Source of the DNA: UBA5314 sp040217815
Lineage (GTDB): Bacteria; Bacillota; Syntrophomonadia; Syntrophomonadales; Syntrophomonadaceae
DNA length: 64,000 nucleotides
Assembly (NCBI GenBank): GCA_040217815.1
Contig: JBEHWI010000011.1
Span: 1-64,000, forward strand
Direction of reading: 5' to 3'
Below the pieces are notes generated by a model. That model was not told the DNA's origin. It ran no database searches and saw only the letters and a list, made by a program, of their open reading frames with translations. This document shows, piece by piece, positions 17,246 to 25,518 of the stretch (its first letter is position 1; every line of letters begins with the position of its first letter). Position numbers and translations under genes: made by a program.

Positions 17246-17271
17246 AGCCGGTCAGAAATGGCCGGTTTTTT
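17246..17271 (+). terminator. Rho-independent terminator after the small membrane protein
   Basis: Arms AGCCGGT (17246-17252) and GCCGGTT (17261-17267) pair with two wobble pairs and are followed by a T tract. Confidence 0.75.
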
Positions 17272-17486
17272 ATTTGGTAGAAAGAGATTGTTACCCTTTT
17301 TTCTTCCGGGCCATATATTACAGAATAGAGGATACATTTTCCAATATAACCATAATTAATAAGGTTTGATATTGGGAGTGGTTGAGGGTAGAGCCATTCA
17401 GACACTAGAAACGTCTGGCGAATATAAAGTTAAAGTTGATGAGCTTTAGGTCGTAAGACTGTTAAGAGAATAAGGAGGTGGGTTAA

Positions 17487-18230
17487 ATGACTAAAGTGGC
17501 GTTAATACCGGGACATGGCGGGTTCGATCCGGGGGCCGTTAATGAAAATAATGGGGTAAGGGAATGCGACGGCAACCTGGCCGTAGCCCTTAAGGTGAAG
17601 GATTTATTAGGGTTTAATGACTTCGAAGTCGCCATGAGCCGAACTACCGATGAGGCTTGTGGCGGAGCTGCTAATATAAACCAGGATGTAAACAACCAGA
17701 TCAGTTTTGGTAATAATTCCGGCGCCGACATTGCTGTGGCCATTCACTACAATTCGGCTTCATCAAGTTTAGCCCATGGTACAGAAGCACTATATTCCCA
17801 ATATAATGGCCTGTCTGAAAGCAACATCGCATTAGCCAGATTACTGGCTAATGAGGTTTCCGCCGCCACCGGTCTGACAAACCGCGGAATAAAGGACACC
17901 CAGCGTTCCGTAGGGGTGGTCAGAGCCATTAACATTCCAGTTGCGCTTATTGAGTGCGCTTTTGTTTCCAATGACGAAGAGAGTATCTGGTGCTGGGACC
18001 CTGATCACCAGCTTATTATCGCCAAGGCCGTTGCCAAAGCGGTATGCGAGTATTTCGGAAAGGAGTACATTGATATGACCGAGACCACCGTAACCCTCAA
18101 TGGGAAGAAATTGGCCAGTGGCTATTTGATCAATAACCGCAACTATGTACCGATTGGATTGATAGCAGCAGCTTTGGGGCTCAAAGTAACCTGGGATGCT
18201 GCGACCAAAACCGTCAAGCTGGTGCAATAG
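17487..18230 (+). CDS. N-acetylmuramoyl-L-alanine amidase with C-terminal stalk-type (copper amine oxidase N) domain
   Basis: A 247-residue hydrolase that cleaves the amide bond between muramic acid and the stem peptide. The amidase_3 fold spans about 1-185: zinc His in IPGHGGFDPGA, AIHYNSA, and the catalytic Glu of ALIECAFVSN. A linker (DMTETTV) and a short domain follow (TLNGKKLASG, YVPIGLIAAALGLKVTWD), as in many secreted proteins of this genome. No signal peptide is present. That fits a prophage-type lysin working with the holin-like protein 11 bp downstream. AAGGAGGTG is 7 bp before the ATG. Confidence 0.88.
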   Translation: MTKVALIPGHGGFDPGAVNENNGVRECDGNLAVALKVKDLLGFNDFEVAMSRTTDEACGGAANINQDVNNQISFGNNSGADIAVAIHYNSASSSLAHGTEALYSQYNGLSESNIALARLLANEVSAATGLTNRGIKDTQRSVGVVRAINIPVALIECAFVSNDEESIWCWDPDHQLIIAKAVAKAVCEYFGKEYIDMTETTVTLNGKKLASGYLINNRNYVPIGLIAAALGLKVTWDAATKTVKLVQ

Positions 18231-18241
18231 GAGGTAGATTG

Positions 18242-18469
18242 ATGAATACGGTTGATTGGAAAAAGAAGCTTTCAAGCCGGAAATTTTGGGCGCTTTTGGC
18301 CGGGTTGGCTACATCGGCGATGGTGCTTTTGAATGTATCAGAGAACACGGCTGCCCAGGTCGCGGCTGTAATAGGTGCTTTTGGTTCAGTGGTCGTATAT
18401 ATATTATCAGAGGCATATGTTGATGGCCGGGCCTTAGGAAAGGGAGACGAAGATATAGAAGAGGACTGA
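18242..18469 (+). CDS. Phage holin-like membrane protein
   Basis: A 75-residue protein with a short charged N-terminus, two hydrophobic helices (about 14-32 and 38-56) and an acidic tail, the profile of small Firmicutes phage holins. ATG 18242 has GGAGGT 6 bp upstream. It lies directly after the amidase gene, so the pair looks like a phage lysis cassette without other phage genes. It is followed by a terminator. Confidence 0.75.
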   Translation: MNTVDWKKKLSSRKFWALLAGLATSAMVLLNVSENTAAQVAAVIGAFGSVVVYILSEAYVDGRALGKGDEDIEED

Positions 18470-18524
18470 ACGAAAATTGAGAAGATGAAAGGGGCCTGGA
18501 TGTAATTCCGGGCTTCAGACTAGA

Positions 18525-18562
18525 AAACCTCCGCTAGCTCTTTGGCCTGGGCGGGGGTTTTT
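18525..18562 (+). terminator. Rho-independent terminator of the amidase-holin unit
   Basis: AAACCTCCGC (18525-18534) pairs with GCGGGGGTTT (18551-18560), followed by T residues. Confidence 0.8.
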
Positions 18563-18671
18563 GTCGGTCTGAACCTGTTATGCTATTGCCGGTTTTATCT
18601 TTAAGGCAGCACGATCTACAAACAACCCGTCTCCGCTGCCCGCCATCCTATCAAGAACGCGGACAAACATC

Positions 18672-18726
18672 TTGACAATGTGACCAGGTAGTCATATGAT
18701 TAAATCATAATGTGACTACCTGGTCA
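18672..18726 (+). promoter_or_regulatory. Strong promoter with two TetR-type operators
   Basis: TTGACA (18672-18677), a 17-bp spacer and TATGAT (18695-18700) form a near-consensus promoter. TGACCAGGTAGTCA (18681-18694) fills the spacer, and its exact inverted copy TGACTACCTGGTCA lies at 18713-18726 around the start site. Each copy is itself a TGAC-n6-GTCA dyad. Between them is TATGATT-A-AATCATA. Confidence 0.8.
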
Positions 18727-18733
18727 TACTGAG

Positions 18734-18790
18734 CTGGATGCCGATGCATTTGATGATGCAAAGTAGCTCCACGGGGACAGTGTTTTTTAT
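18734..18790 (+). pseudogene. Remnant of a TIGR00027-type methyltransferase gene
   Basis: About 55 bp match the methyltransferase gene at 20479-20539 in the same orientation (shared runs CTGGATGCCGATGCAT and CACGGGGACAGTG). In-frame codons read LDADAFDDAK before a stop. It lies between the operator-promoter and the TetR start, so a methyltransferase gene probably once stood here as the first gene of the operon. Confidence 0.65.
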
Positions 18791-18831
18791 GGTCTGCTAA
18801 TGTTGGTGAGAATGAGGTAAGAGGAAAAATC

Positions 18832-19419
18832 ATGCCCAAAGAAACTTTCCATAATTTGAGCGAAGAGAAGAAGAAGCGAATATTCGATGCGGCTGTACAG
18901 GAATTTTCAGAACGGCGTTTCAGCGATGCATCCATCAACCAGATCATCAAGAACGCAGGTATACCCAAGGGCAGCTTCTACCAATATTTTGCCGACAAAG
19001 AAGATATCTATCTTTACATGGTAGAACAGATGGCCAGGGATATACATGATATTATTGAACCGTTTAATCTAAATGACAGCTTTTTTGCACACGTGATGCA
19101 AAGAGCCAAAGAGACCGTTAAAGTCGGCAAGACAAGACCGGAATATGCCAAGATAGGCGCATTGACGGTGATTGATAACAGCGACTTCATATTGCAGCTT
19201 CTAAAAACGGGCAATGCAAAGTACATCGAGATAATCGAGCGTGATAAACAACGCGGTTTAATAAAACCGGAAATCGACTCCGGTGTACTTATTAAAATGA
19301 TATACATCTTCGTTTTTAATGAATATTTATACAGCGGGTTTGACGAGACCGGCTATTTGGAGAATGTAGAAAGTGCAGTTCAAATTATCAAGCAGGGAGT
19401 TGCTGTACAGCAGGGTTAA
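18832..19419 (+). CDS. TetR family transcriptional regulator
   Basis: A 195-residue repressor. The helix-turn-helix is near residues 25-48 (DASINQIIKNAGIPKGSFYQYF), and the helical ligand domain follows. AGAGGAAAA lies just upstream of the ATG. It should be transcribed from the promoter at 18672-18700 and so controls itself through the paired operators. Downstream lie a methyltransferase and a second RPH-type dikinase that may be in its regulon. Confidence 0.88.
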   Translation: MPKETFHNLSEEKKKRIFDAAVQEFSERRFSDASINQIIKNAGIPKGSFYQYFADKEDIYLYMVEQMARDIHDIIEPFNLNDSFFAHVMQRAKETVKVGKTRPEYAKIGALTVIDNSDFILQLLKTGNAKYIEIIERDKQRGLIKPEIDSGVLIKMIYIFVFNEYLYSGFDETGYLENVESAVQIIKQGVAVQQG

Positions 19420-19491
19420 TTAAACATATTGATTTACTGGCAGAGATTCAGGGTTAAGGGAGGTCGGATGATGTCTTTTAAAAGCTACGGG

Positions 19492-19549
19492 TTGCACCTG
19501 GTTATTTCCTGTTCTATTTTTGTGTAACTATAGACTAACAAACGTTAGT
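19492..19549 (+). promoter_or_regulatory. Candidate promoter and TetR-type operator of the methyltransferase-dikinase unit
   Basis: TTGCAC (19492-19497), 17 bp and TATTTT (19515-19520) make a possible promoter. The dyad ACTAAC-n4-GTTAGT (19534-19549) lies at the expected start site. It differs from the TGAC-n6-GTCA operators at 18.7 kb, so a different regulator may act here. An unclassified 19-codon frame (19471-19530) with GGGAGG overlaps this region and may be a truncated gene start. Confidence 0.45.
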
Positions 19550-19731
19550 TAGTAACAAAAGGCGCCTCTCCTGCGAAATAGCGGAAAGCAGGTGAAATGC
19601 CCCCAATATGTAAGGAATGAAGACCCTTTTTACGGATGGTTTGAAAGGAAGAGCCTGCGAGGACTGAGTATGAACAACGGTCAGGGTACTACTGGGAGAG
19701 ATGAAGCAAAAAAATAACCGGAGGGATAGAA

Positions 19732-20727
19732 ATGAAAGTAAATAAAGCAACATTTTCCGCATCGATAATAGCTCACTGTCGAGCCTACCATGCACTGCAT
19801 GATGACCCAAAGATATTTGATGATTTTCTGGCCGCTCATATGCTTACCGAAGAGGAATGCGCATACTTTGACAATTCGTTATATAGATCCGTTAAGGTAC
19901 TTAAATATTTGGGTTCCGGAAAGGTTGTTCCCTCCTTGATAAAATTGTTCCTTCCCCGGCGTTTTAAACATGCTTCTAAAGCTATTGGAACCGAAGAGTT
20001 AAACCAGATCTCCGATTTAAGGTCGGGCTTGGATTGCTATATGCGCGCCACTGGAGGCCTGGCATTAACCGTCAGCAGGTCCCGGTATACTGAAGACAGA
20101 CTGGTGAAGGCCGCCAGCGAAGGAGTAAAACAGTATGTGATATTGGGAGCGGGTTTGGACACCTTTGCCTTCCGCCACCCGGAACTGATGGAGAAGCTGC
20201 GGGTTTTTGAAGTGGATCGCCCGGCCACTCAGGCTTTTAAGCGTCAACGCCTTGCCGAATTAGATTGGGAAATTCCCAAACAACTCTATTTTGTTCCGGT
20301 AGATTTCATAGACCAGAGACTTGATGGGGAACTCAATAATTCACCGTATGACCCGAAAGCTTTGAGCTTCTTTAGCTGGTTGGGAGTCACTTATTACCTG
20401 CCCCGTGAATCTGTGCTCAATACTCTGCGTACTGTTGCCAGTTTAGCCCCCCAGGGCAGTACGATTATTTTTGACTATCTGGATGCCGATGCATATGACC
20501 GTACCAAAGTAGCTTCACGGGGACAGTGGCTTTTGTATTCTCTAGTAGGCTCGAAAGCAAAATCCGGATTTGACCCGGCCACGTTGTCCCGCGACCTTGC
20601 TCCTTTGGGCTTAAGTCTTAAGGAAAATCTTAGCCCTTCGGATGTTGAAAAACGCTACTTCCAGGGGCACCCGGGCAAATATCATGCTCAGGAACATGCC
20701 CACTTTGCCTGTGCGGTTGTTAAATAG
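19732..20727 (+). CDS. SAM-dependent methyltransferase, TIGR00027/leucine carboxyl methyltransferase-like family
   Basis: A 331-residue class I methyltransferase. The SAM-binding glycine motif is VILGAGLDTFAFR near residue 143, followed by an acidic residue at the end of strand 2 (VFEVDRPA) and FFSWLGVTYYLP in the core. The family resembles leucine/PPM carboxyl methyltransferases; bacterial members are often secondary-metabolism O-methyltransferases with unknown substrates. GGAGGGATAGAA precedes the ATG. The RPH-type dikinase follows after 63 bp, so the two are probably one unit. A paralogue of 301 residues is at 55554-56459. Confidence 0.85.
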   Translation: MKVNKATFSASIIAHCRAYHALHDDPKIFDDFLAAHMLTEEECAYFDNSLYRSVKVLKYLGSGKVVPSLIKLFLPRRFKHASKAIGTEELNQISDLRSGLDCYMRATGGLALTVSRSRYTEDRLVKAASEGVKQYVILGAGLDTFAFRHPELMEKLRVFEVDRPATQAFKRQRLAELDWEIPKQLYFVPVDFIDQRLDGELNNSPYDPKALSFFSWLGVTYYLPRESVLNTLRTVASLAPQGSTIIFDYLDADAYDRTKVASRGQWLLYSLVGSKAKSGFDPATLSRDLAPLGLSLKENLSPSDVEKRYFQGHPGKYHAQEHAHFACAVVK

Positions 20728-20790
20728 CGATAGCAGGATTAACAACCGCGTGCTCAATGCACAACCGCCATAAAGGGAGAGGGTTATATT

Positions 20791-23463
20791 ATGAGTTCAT
20801 ATGTGCTCGGTTTTAGGGAGTTGGATAAAACAAAGCTCGCCGTAGCCGGCGGCAAGGGTGCCAACCTGGGGGAGCTGTCCAGGATTGAAGGGGTTTGTGT
20901 ACCAGAAGGCTTTTGCGTTACGACTGAAGCGTATAACAGAATAATTGAGAAGAATAAAGAATTTAACCAGCTTCTCGCTCAGTTGTCTATTCTACGCGTA
21001 AGCGAGCTGGAAAAGATCAGCCGGATCAGCGCGCAGATCCGAGATGTTATTGAAAAGACCGTTATCCCTAAAGAAATCGAAGAGCAAATCGCTTCATACA
21101 TCACCCTGCTGGGGGAAAAGGATGCCTATGCAGTGCGCTCCAGCTCCACTGCCGAGGACCTGCCCACTGCCTCATTCGCCGGCCAGCAGGATACCTATCT
21201 CAATATTATCGGCAAAGATTTCATTCTGCAGAACGTTAGCAGATGCTGGGCATCGCTATTTACCGACCGGGCCGTAATCTACCGCATGCAAAACGGTTTC
21301 GATCACCGCAAGATCTATCTGTCTGTCGTTGTTCAGAAAATGGTTTTTCCCCAGGCGGCGGGGATTATGTTTACCGCCGATCCGGTCTCATCCAACCGCA
21401 AAGTACTATCCATCGACGCCAGTTTCGGTCTGGGTGAAGCCCTGGTCTGTGGCCTTGTTAATCCTGACACCTACAAGGTACGGGAAGGCAGGATCATCGA
21501 TAAAAAAATATCCACCAAAAAGCTGGCCACCTATGCTGTAGAAAAAGGAGGCATCCAGAACCGGGAGATCGAGCCCGGACATCAGAATAAACAAACCCTG
21601 ACCGACGAGCAGATTCTACAGCTTGAAGGCCTGGGCCGAAAGATCGAAGCCCACTTTGGCACACCCCAGGACATTGAGTGGTGCATGGTACGGGGACATC
21701 ACTCCGAAGGTGGTGTGTCCCCTGTCCTTAATGATGCCTTCCATATCGTTCAGAGCCGCCCCATCACCACCTTATACCCGGTACCGGAGGTAAATGACTT
21801 AAAAAACCGGGTATATGTATCCTTCGGCCATATCGAGATGATGACCGAACCCATCAGACCATTGGGAATGTTCTTCTGCCAGCTTTTAATCGGTGCACGT
21901 ATATTATGTAAAGCCGGTGGGAGATTATTTGTTGATTATACTTATGATCTAGCCTCTCCAGTGGCGAGAAAATTTGCATTGAGAGTGTTTGAACAATTTG
22001 ATCCACTGATAAAAAACGCCATGCTGAATTTATTTAGAAGAAAACCGTTTTTAAAGACTTTACCACAGGGGAAAAAAACGTGGACACAGGGACTAACCTG
22101 GGCGCTTCCCCTCGAGATGATAAAAATCTACCGAAAAAACGATTCCAGGTTTATTAAAAATATCGTTTCTCGCAACGAGGAGTCTGTAAGGGATCTGCAG
22201 CAAAGGATCGCCAACGTATCTGGAAGCGAACTTTTTGAATTTATTCTACAAGACCATAAGCAGTTAATTGAAATTATGATTGATCCCCCGAGCGTGGCAG
22301 CATTCATGGTCGGGATGCAGGCAGCCAATTGGCTCAACAATAGAATAGAAAAATGGCTGGGCGAAAAACGTGCCGTCGATGTACTCATTCAGTCAGTAGA
22401 CGACAACATTACATCTGAAATGGGGCTTGAACTTTTAGATGTAGCCGATGCTGTCCGGAAGCATCCAGCCGTAATCGAATATTTTCATAATGCCAGTGAT
22501 GAGACTTTTTTTGAGGACCTGGCTAAACTTGAAGGCGGCGAAGCGGTCAGTGAAATTATTCAGGCTTACCTCGAAAAATACGGCATGCGTTGTTCCGCTG
22601 AGATAGATATTACCCGGCCACGTTGGAGCGAACAGCCGACCGTGTTGATTCCCATGATCCTCAACAACATCAAAGCTTTTGAGCCGGGTGCCCACAGGAC
22701 TAAATTTGAGCAGGGGCTTGAGGAAGCGAAGCGGAAGGAACAAGAGCTCTTAAGCTGCCTGATGCAGTTGCCAGGCGGCAAGCGAAAAGCAAAGAAGACT
22801 CAGAAGATGATCGGTATTGTGCGCAATTTGATCGGATACCGTGAATACCCCAAATACATGAATATCCAACGTTTCTACATTTACAAGCAGGCCCTGCTGA
22901 AGGAGGCCGGAATACTCGTACAGAAGGGATTTATTCAAGAAAAGGAGGACATCTATTATTTAACTCTGGAGGAACTCCGAGAGGTAGTTAAAACCGACCG
23001 TTTGGATTATGGCATAATAACCAGGCGAAAAGCGGACTACGAGGTCTATGCCAAGCTGACTCCGCCGCGCTTGATGACCTCCGAGGGAGAGGTCATAATG
23101 GGGGAATACGATATCACCAGCTTTCCCCAAGGTGCTTTGGCAGGCACCCCTGTATCAACCGGCGTCATAGAGGGCCGGGCACGGGTGATTTTAAAACTGG
23201 AGGACGCCAGAATAGAGGAGGGTGATATCCTGGTCACCAGATTCACTGACCCGGGCTGGACGCCGCTCTTCTTATCCCTCAAAGGCCTGGTGACGGAAGT
23301 GGGCGGCATGATGACCCACGGTGCCGTTATTGCCCGTGAATATGGCTTGCCAGCAGTTGTCGGAGTGGAAAATGCCACCCAACTGATAAAAGATGGGCAG
23401 CGAATCCGTATCAACGGCTCGGAAGGGTATGTTGAGATCCGTAGCGATGACTTGTTTAACTAA
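20791..23463 (+). CDS. RPH-type dikinase with a 13-residue palindrome-encoded insertion
   Basis: An 890-residue paralogue of the rph product at 13982. The ATP-grasp domain is about 1-330, the middle domain is more divergent (for example about residues 375-440), and the C-terminal His domain has MTHGAVIAREYG (His843). Relative to the 13982 protein it has 13 extra residues starting at Arg301, just before IVQSRPITT. They are encoded by the hairpin 21692-21722. Without it the catalytic His would fall at 830, exactly as in RPH. It also has six extra C-terminal residues. GGGAGAGGG lies upstream of the ATG. Whether it still acts on rifamycins is open; the middle-domain divergence suggests another substrate. 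Confidence 0.82.
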   Translation: MSSYVLGFRELDKTKLAVAGGKGANLGELSRIEGVCVPEGFCVTTEAYNRIIEKNKEFNQLLAQLSILRVSELEKISRISAQIRDVIEKTVIPKEIEEQIASYITLLGEKDAYAVRSSSTAEDLPTASFAGQQDTYLNIIGKDFILQNVSRCWASLFTDRAVIYRMQNGFDHRKIYLSVVVQKMVFPQAAGIMFTADPVSSNRKVLSIDASFGLGEALVCGLVNPDTYKVREGRIIDKKISTKKLATYAVEKGGIQNREIEPGHQNKQTLTDEQILQLEGLGRKIEAHFGTPQDIEWCMVRGHHSEGGVSPVLNDAFHIVQSRPITTLYPVPEVNDLKNRVYVSFGHIEMMTEPIRPLGMFFCQLLIGARILCKAGGRLFVDYTYDLASPVARKFALRVFEQFDPLIKNAMLNLFRRKPFLKTLPQGKKTWTQGLTWALPLEMIKIYRKNDSRFIKNIVSRNEESVRDLQQRIANVSGSELFEFILQDHKQLIEIMIDPPSVAAFMVGMQAANWLNNRIEKWLGEKRAVDVLIQSVDDNITSEMGLELLDVADAVRKHPAVIEYFHNASDETFFEDLAKLEGGEAVSEIIQAYLEKYGMRCSAEIDITRPRWSEQPTVLIPMILNNIKAFEPGAHRTKFEQGLEEAKRKEQELLSCLMQLPGGKRKAKKTQKMIGIVRNLIGYREYPKYMNIQRFYIYKQALLKEAGILVQKGFIQEKEDIYYLTLEELREVVKTDRLDYGIITRRKADYEVYAKLTPPRLMTSEGEVIMGEYDITSFPQGALAGTPVSTGVIEGRARVILKLEDARIEEGDILVTRFTDPGWTPLFLSLKGLVTEVGGMMTHGAVIAREYGLPAVVGVENATQLIKDGQRIRINGSEGYVEIRSDDLFN
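21692..21722. repeat. Palindromic GGGGACA element inserted inside the dikinase gene
   Basis: GGGGACA (21692-21698) and TGTCCCC (21716-21722) flank an inner CAC...GTG pair. It belongs with other GGGGAC/GTCCCC motifs in the window (18774, 20518, 45796-45836, 58613) that look like a dispersed palindromic repeat. It keeps the reading frame. Confidence 0.7.
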
Positions 23464-23526
23464 TTGCCATATAAATGTTCTCCCATTATAGTTAACTTAT
23501 AAATCGTTGTAGTGGGGGACAGATGT

Positions 23527-24312
23527 ATGATTATTACTTCTTACGGCAAGGATTCATCGGTAGAAAAGTCATTGCAGAGTGCTTTCATTGAAAATGAGCA
23601 GTATCTTTTTCAGCTGGTTGATCTATTTCCCCTGCCTATCGAAATATTTGCTCCCGACGGCACCACCGTGTTTGGCAACCGGGCGGCCTTGGAAATGTGC
23701 AATGTTATGGGGTTGGATCAAGTAGTAGGTGTATATAACATTCTTGAAGATCCGGTGGTAAATGATATCCTGGGGCTTAGGGAATATGTCAGCAGGGCTT
23801 TTAAAGGAGAAACCCTGTCTGTATCAGACGTGAGGGTTCCTCTCGAAGACATGGCAGGCCGCTATGAAACCAGGGAAGATGATCCACCGATTAATTCCCT
23901 CTACAACGACATTATCAGCTTTCCGATTTGGGGCGGCAACAACGCTATTGCTTATATTGTGAACATCTTTATTACAACCAGGATATACCAGGGGCAAACC
24001 GAAGTCACCAAAGCCAAGGAGTACATAGAAGAACACTGGATTGAAAAATTTAATCTGGATGAATTAGCTCGGTTTGTGAACCTCAGTAAATATCACTTTT
24101 CCCATCTTTTCAAAAAGCACACCGGCACAACCCCTTATAGCTATTACCAGGATATCAAGGTGGAAAAGTTGAAGGAAACACTTCGCGATAAAAACCTGTC
24201 CGTCAGTGAGGCTTTTGATGCGTGCGGACTGCATTACAACGGGCACCAGGCTCAACTATTCAAAAAGAGAACCGGGCTGACACCGTCAGAGTACCGCAGG
24301 GCTGAAATATAA
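23527..24312 (+). CDS. AraC family regulator with N-terminal PAS-like sensor
   Basis: A 261-residue regulator. The N-terminal half resembles a PAS fold (FPLPIEIFAPDGTTVFGNRAA, then DIISFPIWGGN). The C-terminal about 100 residues carry the two AraC helix-turn-helix units (NLDELARFVNLSKYHFSHLF and a second ending in KKRTGLTPSEYRR). ATG 23527 follows GGGGGA by 7 bp; an in-frame GTG at 23512 is the alternative. It is co-oriented 63 bp after the dikinase gene and is a possible activator of this block. The block ends at the terminator 24328-24373. Confidence 0.85.
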   Translation: MIITSYGKDSSVEKSLQSAFIENEQYLFQLVDLFPLPIEIFAPDGTTVFGNRAALEMCNVMGLDQVVGVYNILEDPVVNDILGLREYVSRAFKGETLSVSDVRVPLEDMAGRYETREDDPPINSLYNDIISFPIWGGNNAIAYIVNIFITTRIYQGQTEVTKAKEYIEEHWIEKFNLDELARFVNLSKYHFSHLFKKHTGTTPYSYYQDIKVEKLKETLRDKNLSVSEAFDACGLHYNGHQAQLFKKRTGLTPSEYRRAEI

Positions 24313-24327
24313 TCGCCCGCAATTGGC

Positions 24328-24373
24328 AAAAGAGCTCTTTGGTCCTTAACCGGACCCGGGAGCTCTTTTTTTT
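24328..24373 (+). terminator. Rho-independent terminator after the AraC gene
   Basis: AAAAGAGCTC and GAGCTCTTTT form the outer stem and GGTCC...GGACC the inner stem, followed by eight T residues. Confidence 0.88.
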
Positions 24374-24527
24374 GCCATTAAGTCAACAATAACCCTACTA
24401 ATTACAGCAATTTACTGGCAGATTTAGGGCGTTTTTAAAGGATATGATTTAAATACCAGCCACATTAGCCGGCCTGGTAAGGCTCCAATAGTCCATTCCG
24501 GCCTTGCCGGAAACAGGTAATACAGGG

Positions 24528-24557
24528 TTGACGCTTTAAATACCTAAGCAGTATTTG
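24528..24557 (+). promoter_or_regulatory. Candidate promoter of the tandem stalk-protein genes
   Basis: TTGACG (24528-24533) is separated by 18 bp from a weak -10 TATTTG (24552-24557). The remaining 24374-24708 sequence shows no gene and no recognised riboswitch. Confidence 0.35.
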
Positions 24558-24708
24558 CCATCACTTAATTAGAGGTAAATAGAGAAAGGGGGAAGACGCA
24601 CAGCATTTTTCACACCAATTCCTGAGCATATTAAAACCGGCCATAATTCATGGCCGCGTCCAGATGAATCTACTGAATAATACCCGGATTTCTGAAAAGG
24701 AGGATTGG

Positions 24709-25488
24709 TTGATCTTGAATATCCGCAAAGCTATAAAGGTATTGGGTCTGATGCTGACCTCGGCCGTTTTGGGTGCGATGCTGGCAGCCACGGTATGTGC
24801 CGACGACCCCATACGCCTTTTCGTAAATGGAGTGGAGGTGCACTCCGATGTTCCACCCCAGGTGATCAACGGCCGCACCATGGTTCCGGCCGCGGCATTG
24901 GCCCAGGCTCTGGGTGCGCGGGTGGAATGGGACGCTGCCAACCATGCGGTAATGGTGTATGCCCTCACCTCGGGAGGTACTCCGACCGACCTGCCGTCGT
25001 CCGGGAGCAATTCCAGCAGCCCCGGCAGCAACTCGGGAAGCTCTCCGGGAAACAACTCCAACTCAACATCCGGGAGTTCGCCGAACAGCGGCAACCTTTA
25101 CCCGGAAACCAGCACCGGCAGCCAGTCGGGAAGTTCACCAGGCAGCAGCTCCGGGAGTTCTCCCGGCTCTCAACATACCCCATCCATCCCGGCCAGTTCG
25201 ACTAGCTGGACCGGAACCTGGAATACCAGTTTTGGCGAGATGGCGCTGGTCCAGACCGGAAGCAGCGTGGCCGGCACTTATGCCTACCGGGATGGCCGAC
25301 TGTCCGGAACCGCCCAAGGCAATGTTTTGACCGCTGTATGGTCGGAATCCCCAACCTTCACTCCACCGGATGATTCGGGTAAAGTGGTGTTTACCATGTC
25401 GGCGGATGGCAGCCAGTTTACCGCCAATTGGATGTACGGCTTTACCGGAGACTGGTGGGCGCAGCCCTGGACCGGAAGTCGAAAGTAG
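24709..25488 (+). CDS. Secreted protein: stalk (copper amine oxidase N) domain, Ser/Gly/Asn linker, beta-barrel-like C-terminal domain
   Basis: About 259 residues. The TTG start at 24709 follows AAAAGGAGG by 5 bp, which gives a clean signal peptide (VLGLMLTSAVLGAMLAATVCA). The stalk domain follows (LFVNGVEVHSDVPPQVINGR, VEWDAA), then a low-complexity linker of about 75 residues made of SSPGS/SGS units. The C-terminal domain of about 85 residues (WTGTWNTSFGEMALVQTG, VAGTYAYRDG, LTAVWSESP) is a TGxW-type barrel seen in many Clostridia surface proteins. It is probably a cell-surface protein with unknown ligand. It forms a unit with the paralogue starting 30 bp downstream. Confidence 0.8.
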   Translation: MILNIRKAIKVLGLMLTSAVLGAMLAATVCADDPIRLFVNGVEVHSDVPPQVINGRTMVPAAALAQALGARVEWDAANHAVMVYALTSGGTPTDLPSSGSNSSSPGSNSGSSPGNNSNSTSGSSPNSGNLYPETSTGSQSGSSPGSSSGSSPGSQHTPSIPASSTSWTGTWNTSFGEMALVQTGSSVAGTYAYRDGRLSGTAQGNVLTAVWSESPTFTPPDDSGKVVFTMSADGSQFTANWMYGFTGDWWAQPWTGSRK

Positions 25489-25518
25489 CCCGGGGACTCG
25501 GATGAAGGAGGATTGAAC

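Noticed and set aside
3580..23463. Annotation of the three large enzymes as PEP synthase
   Set aside because: The His domain is at the C-terminus and the PEP/pyruvate-binding TIM barrel is missing, so the classical reaction is not supported.
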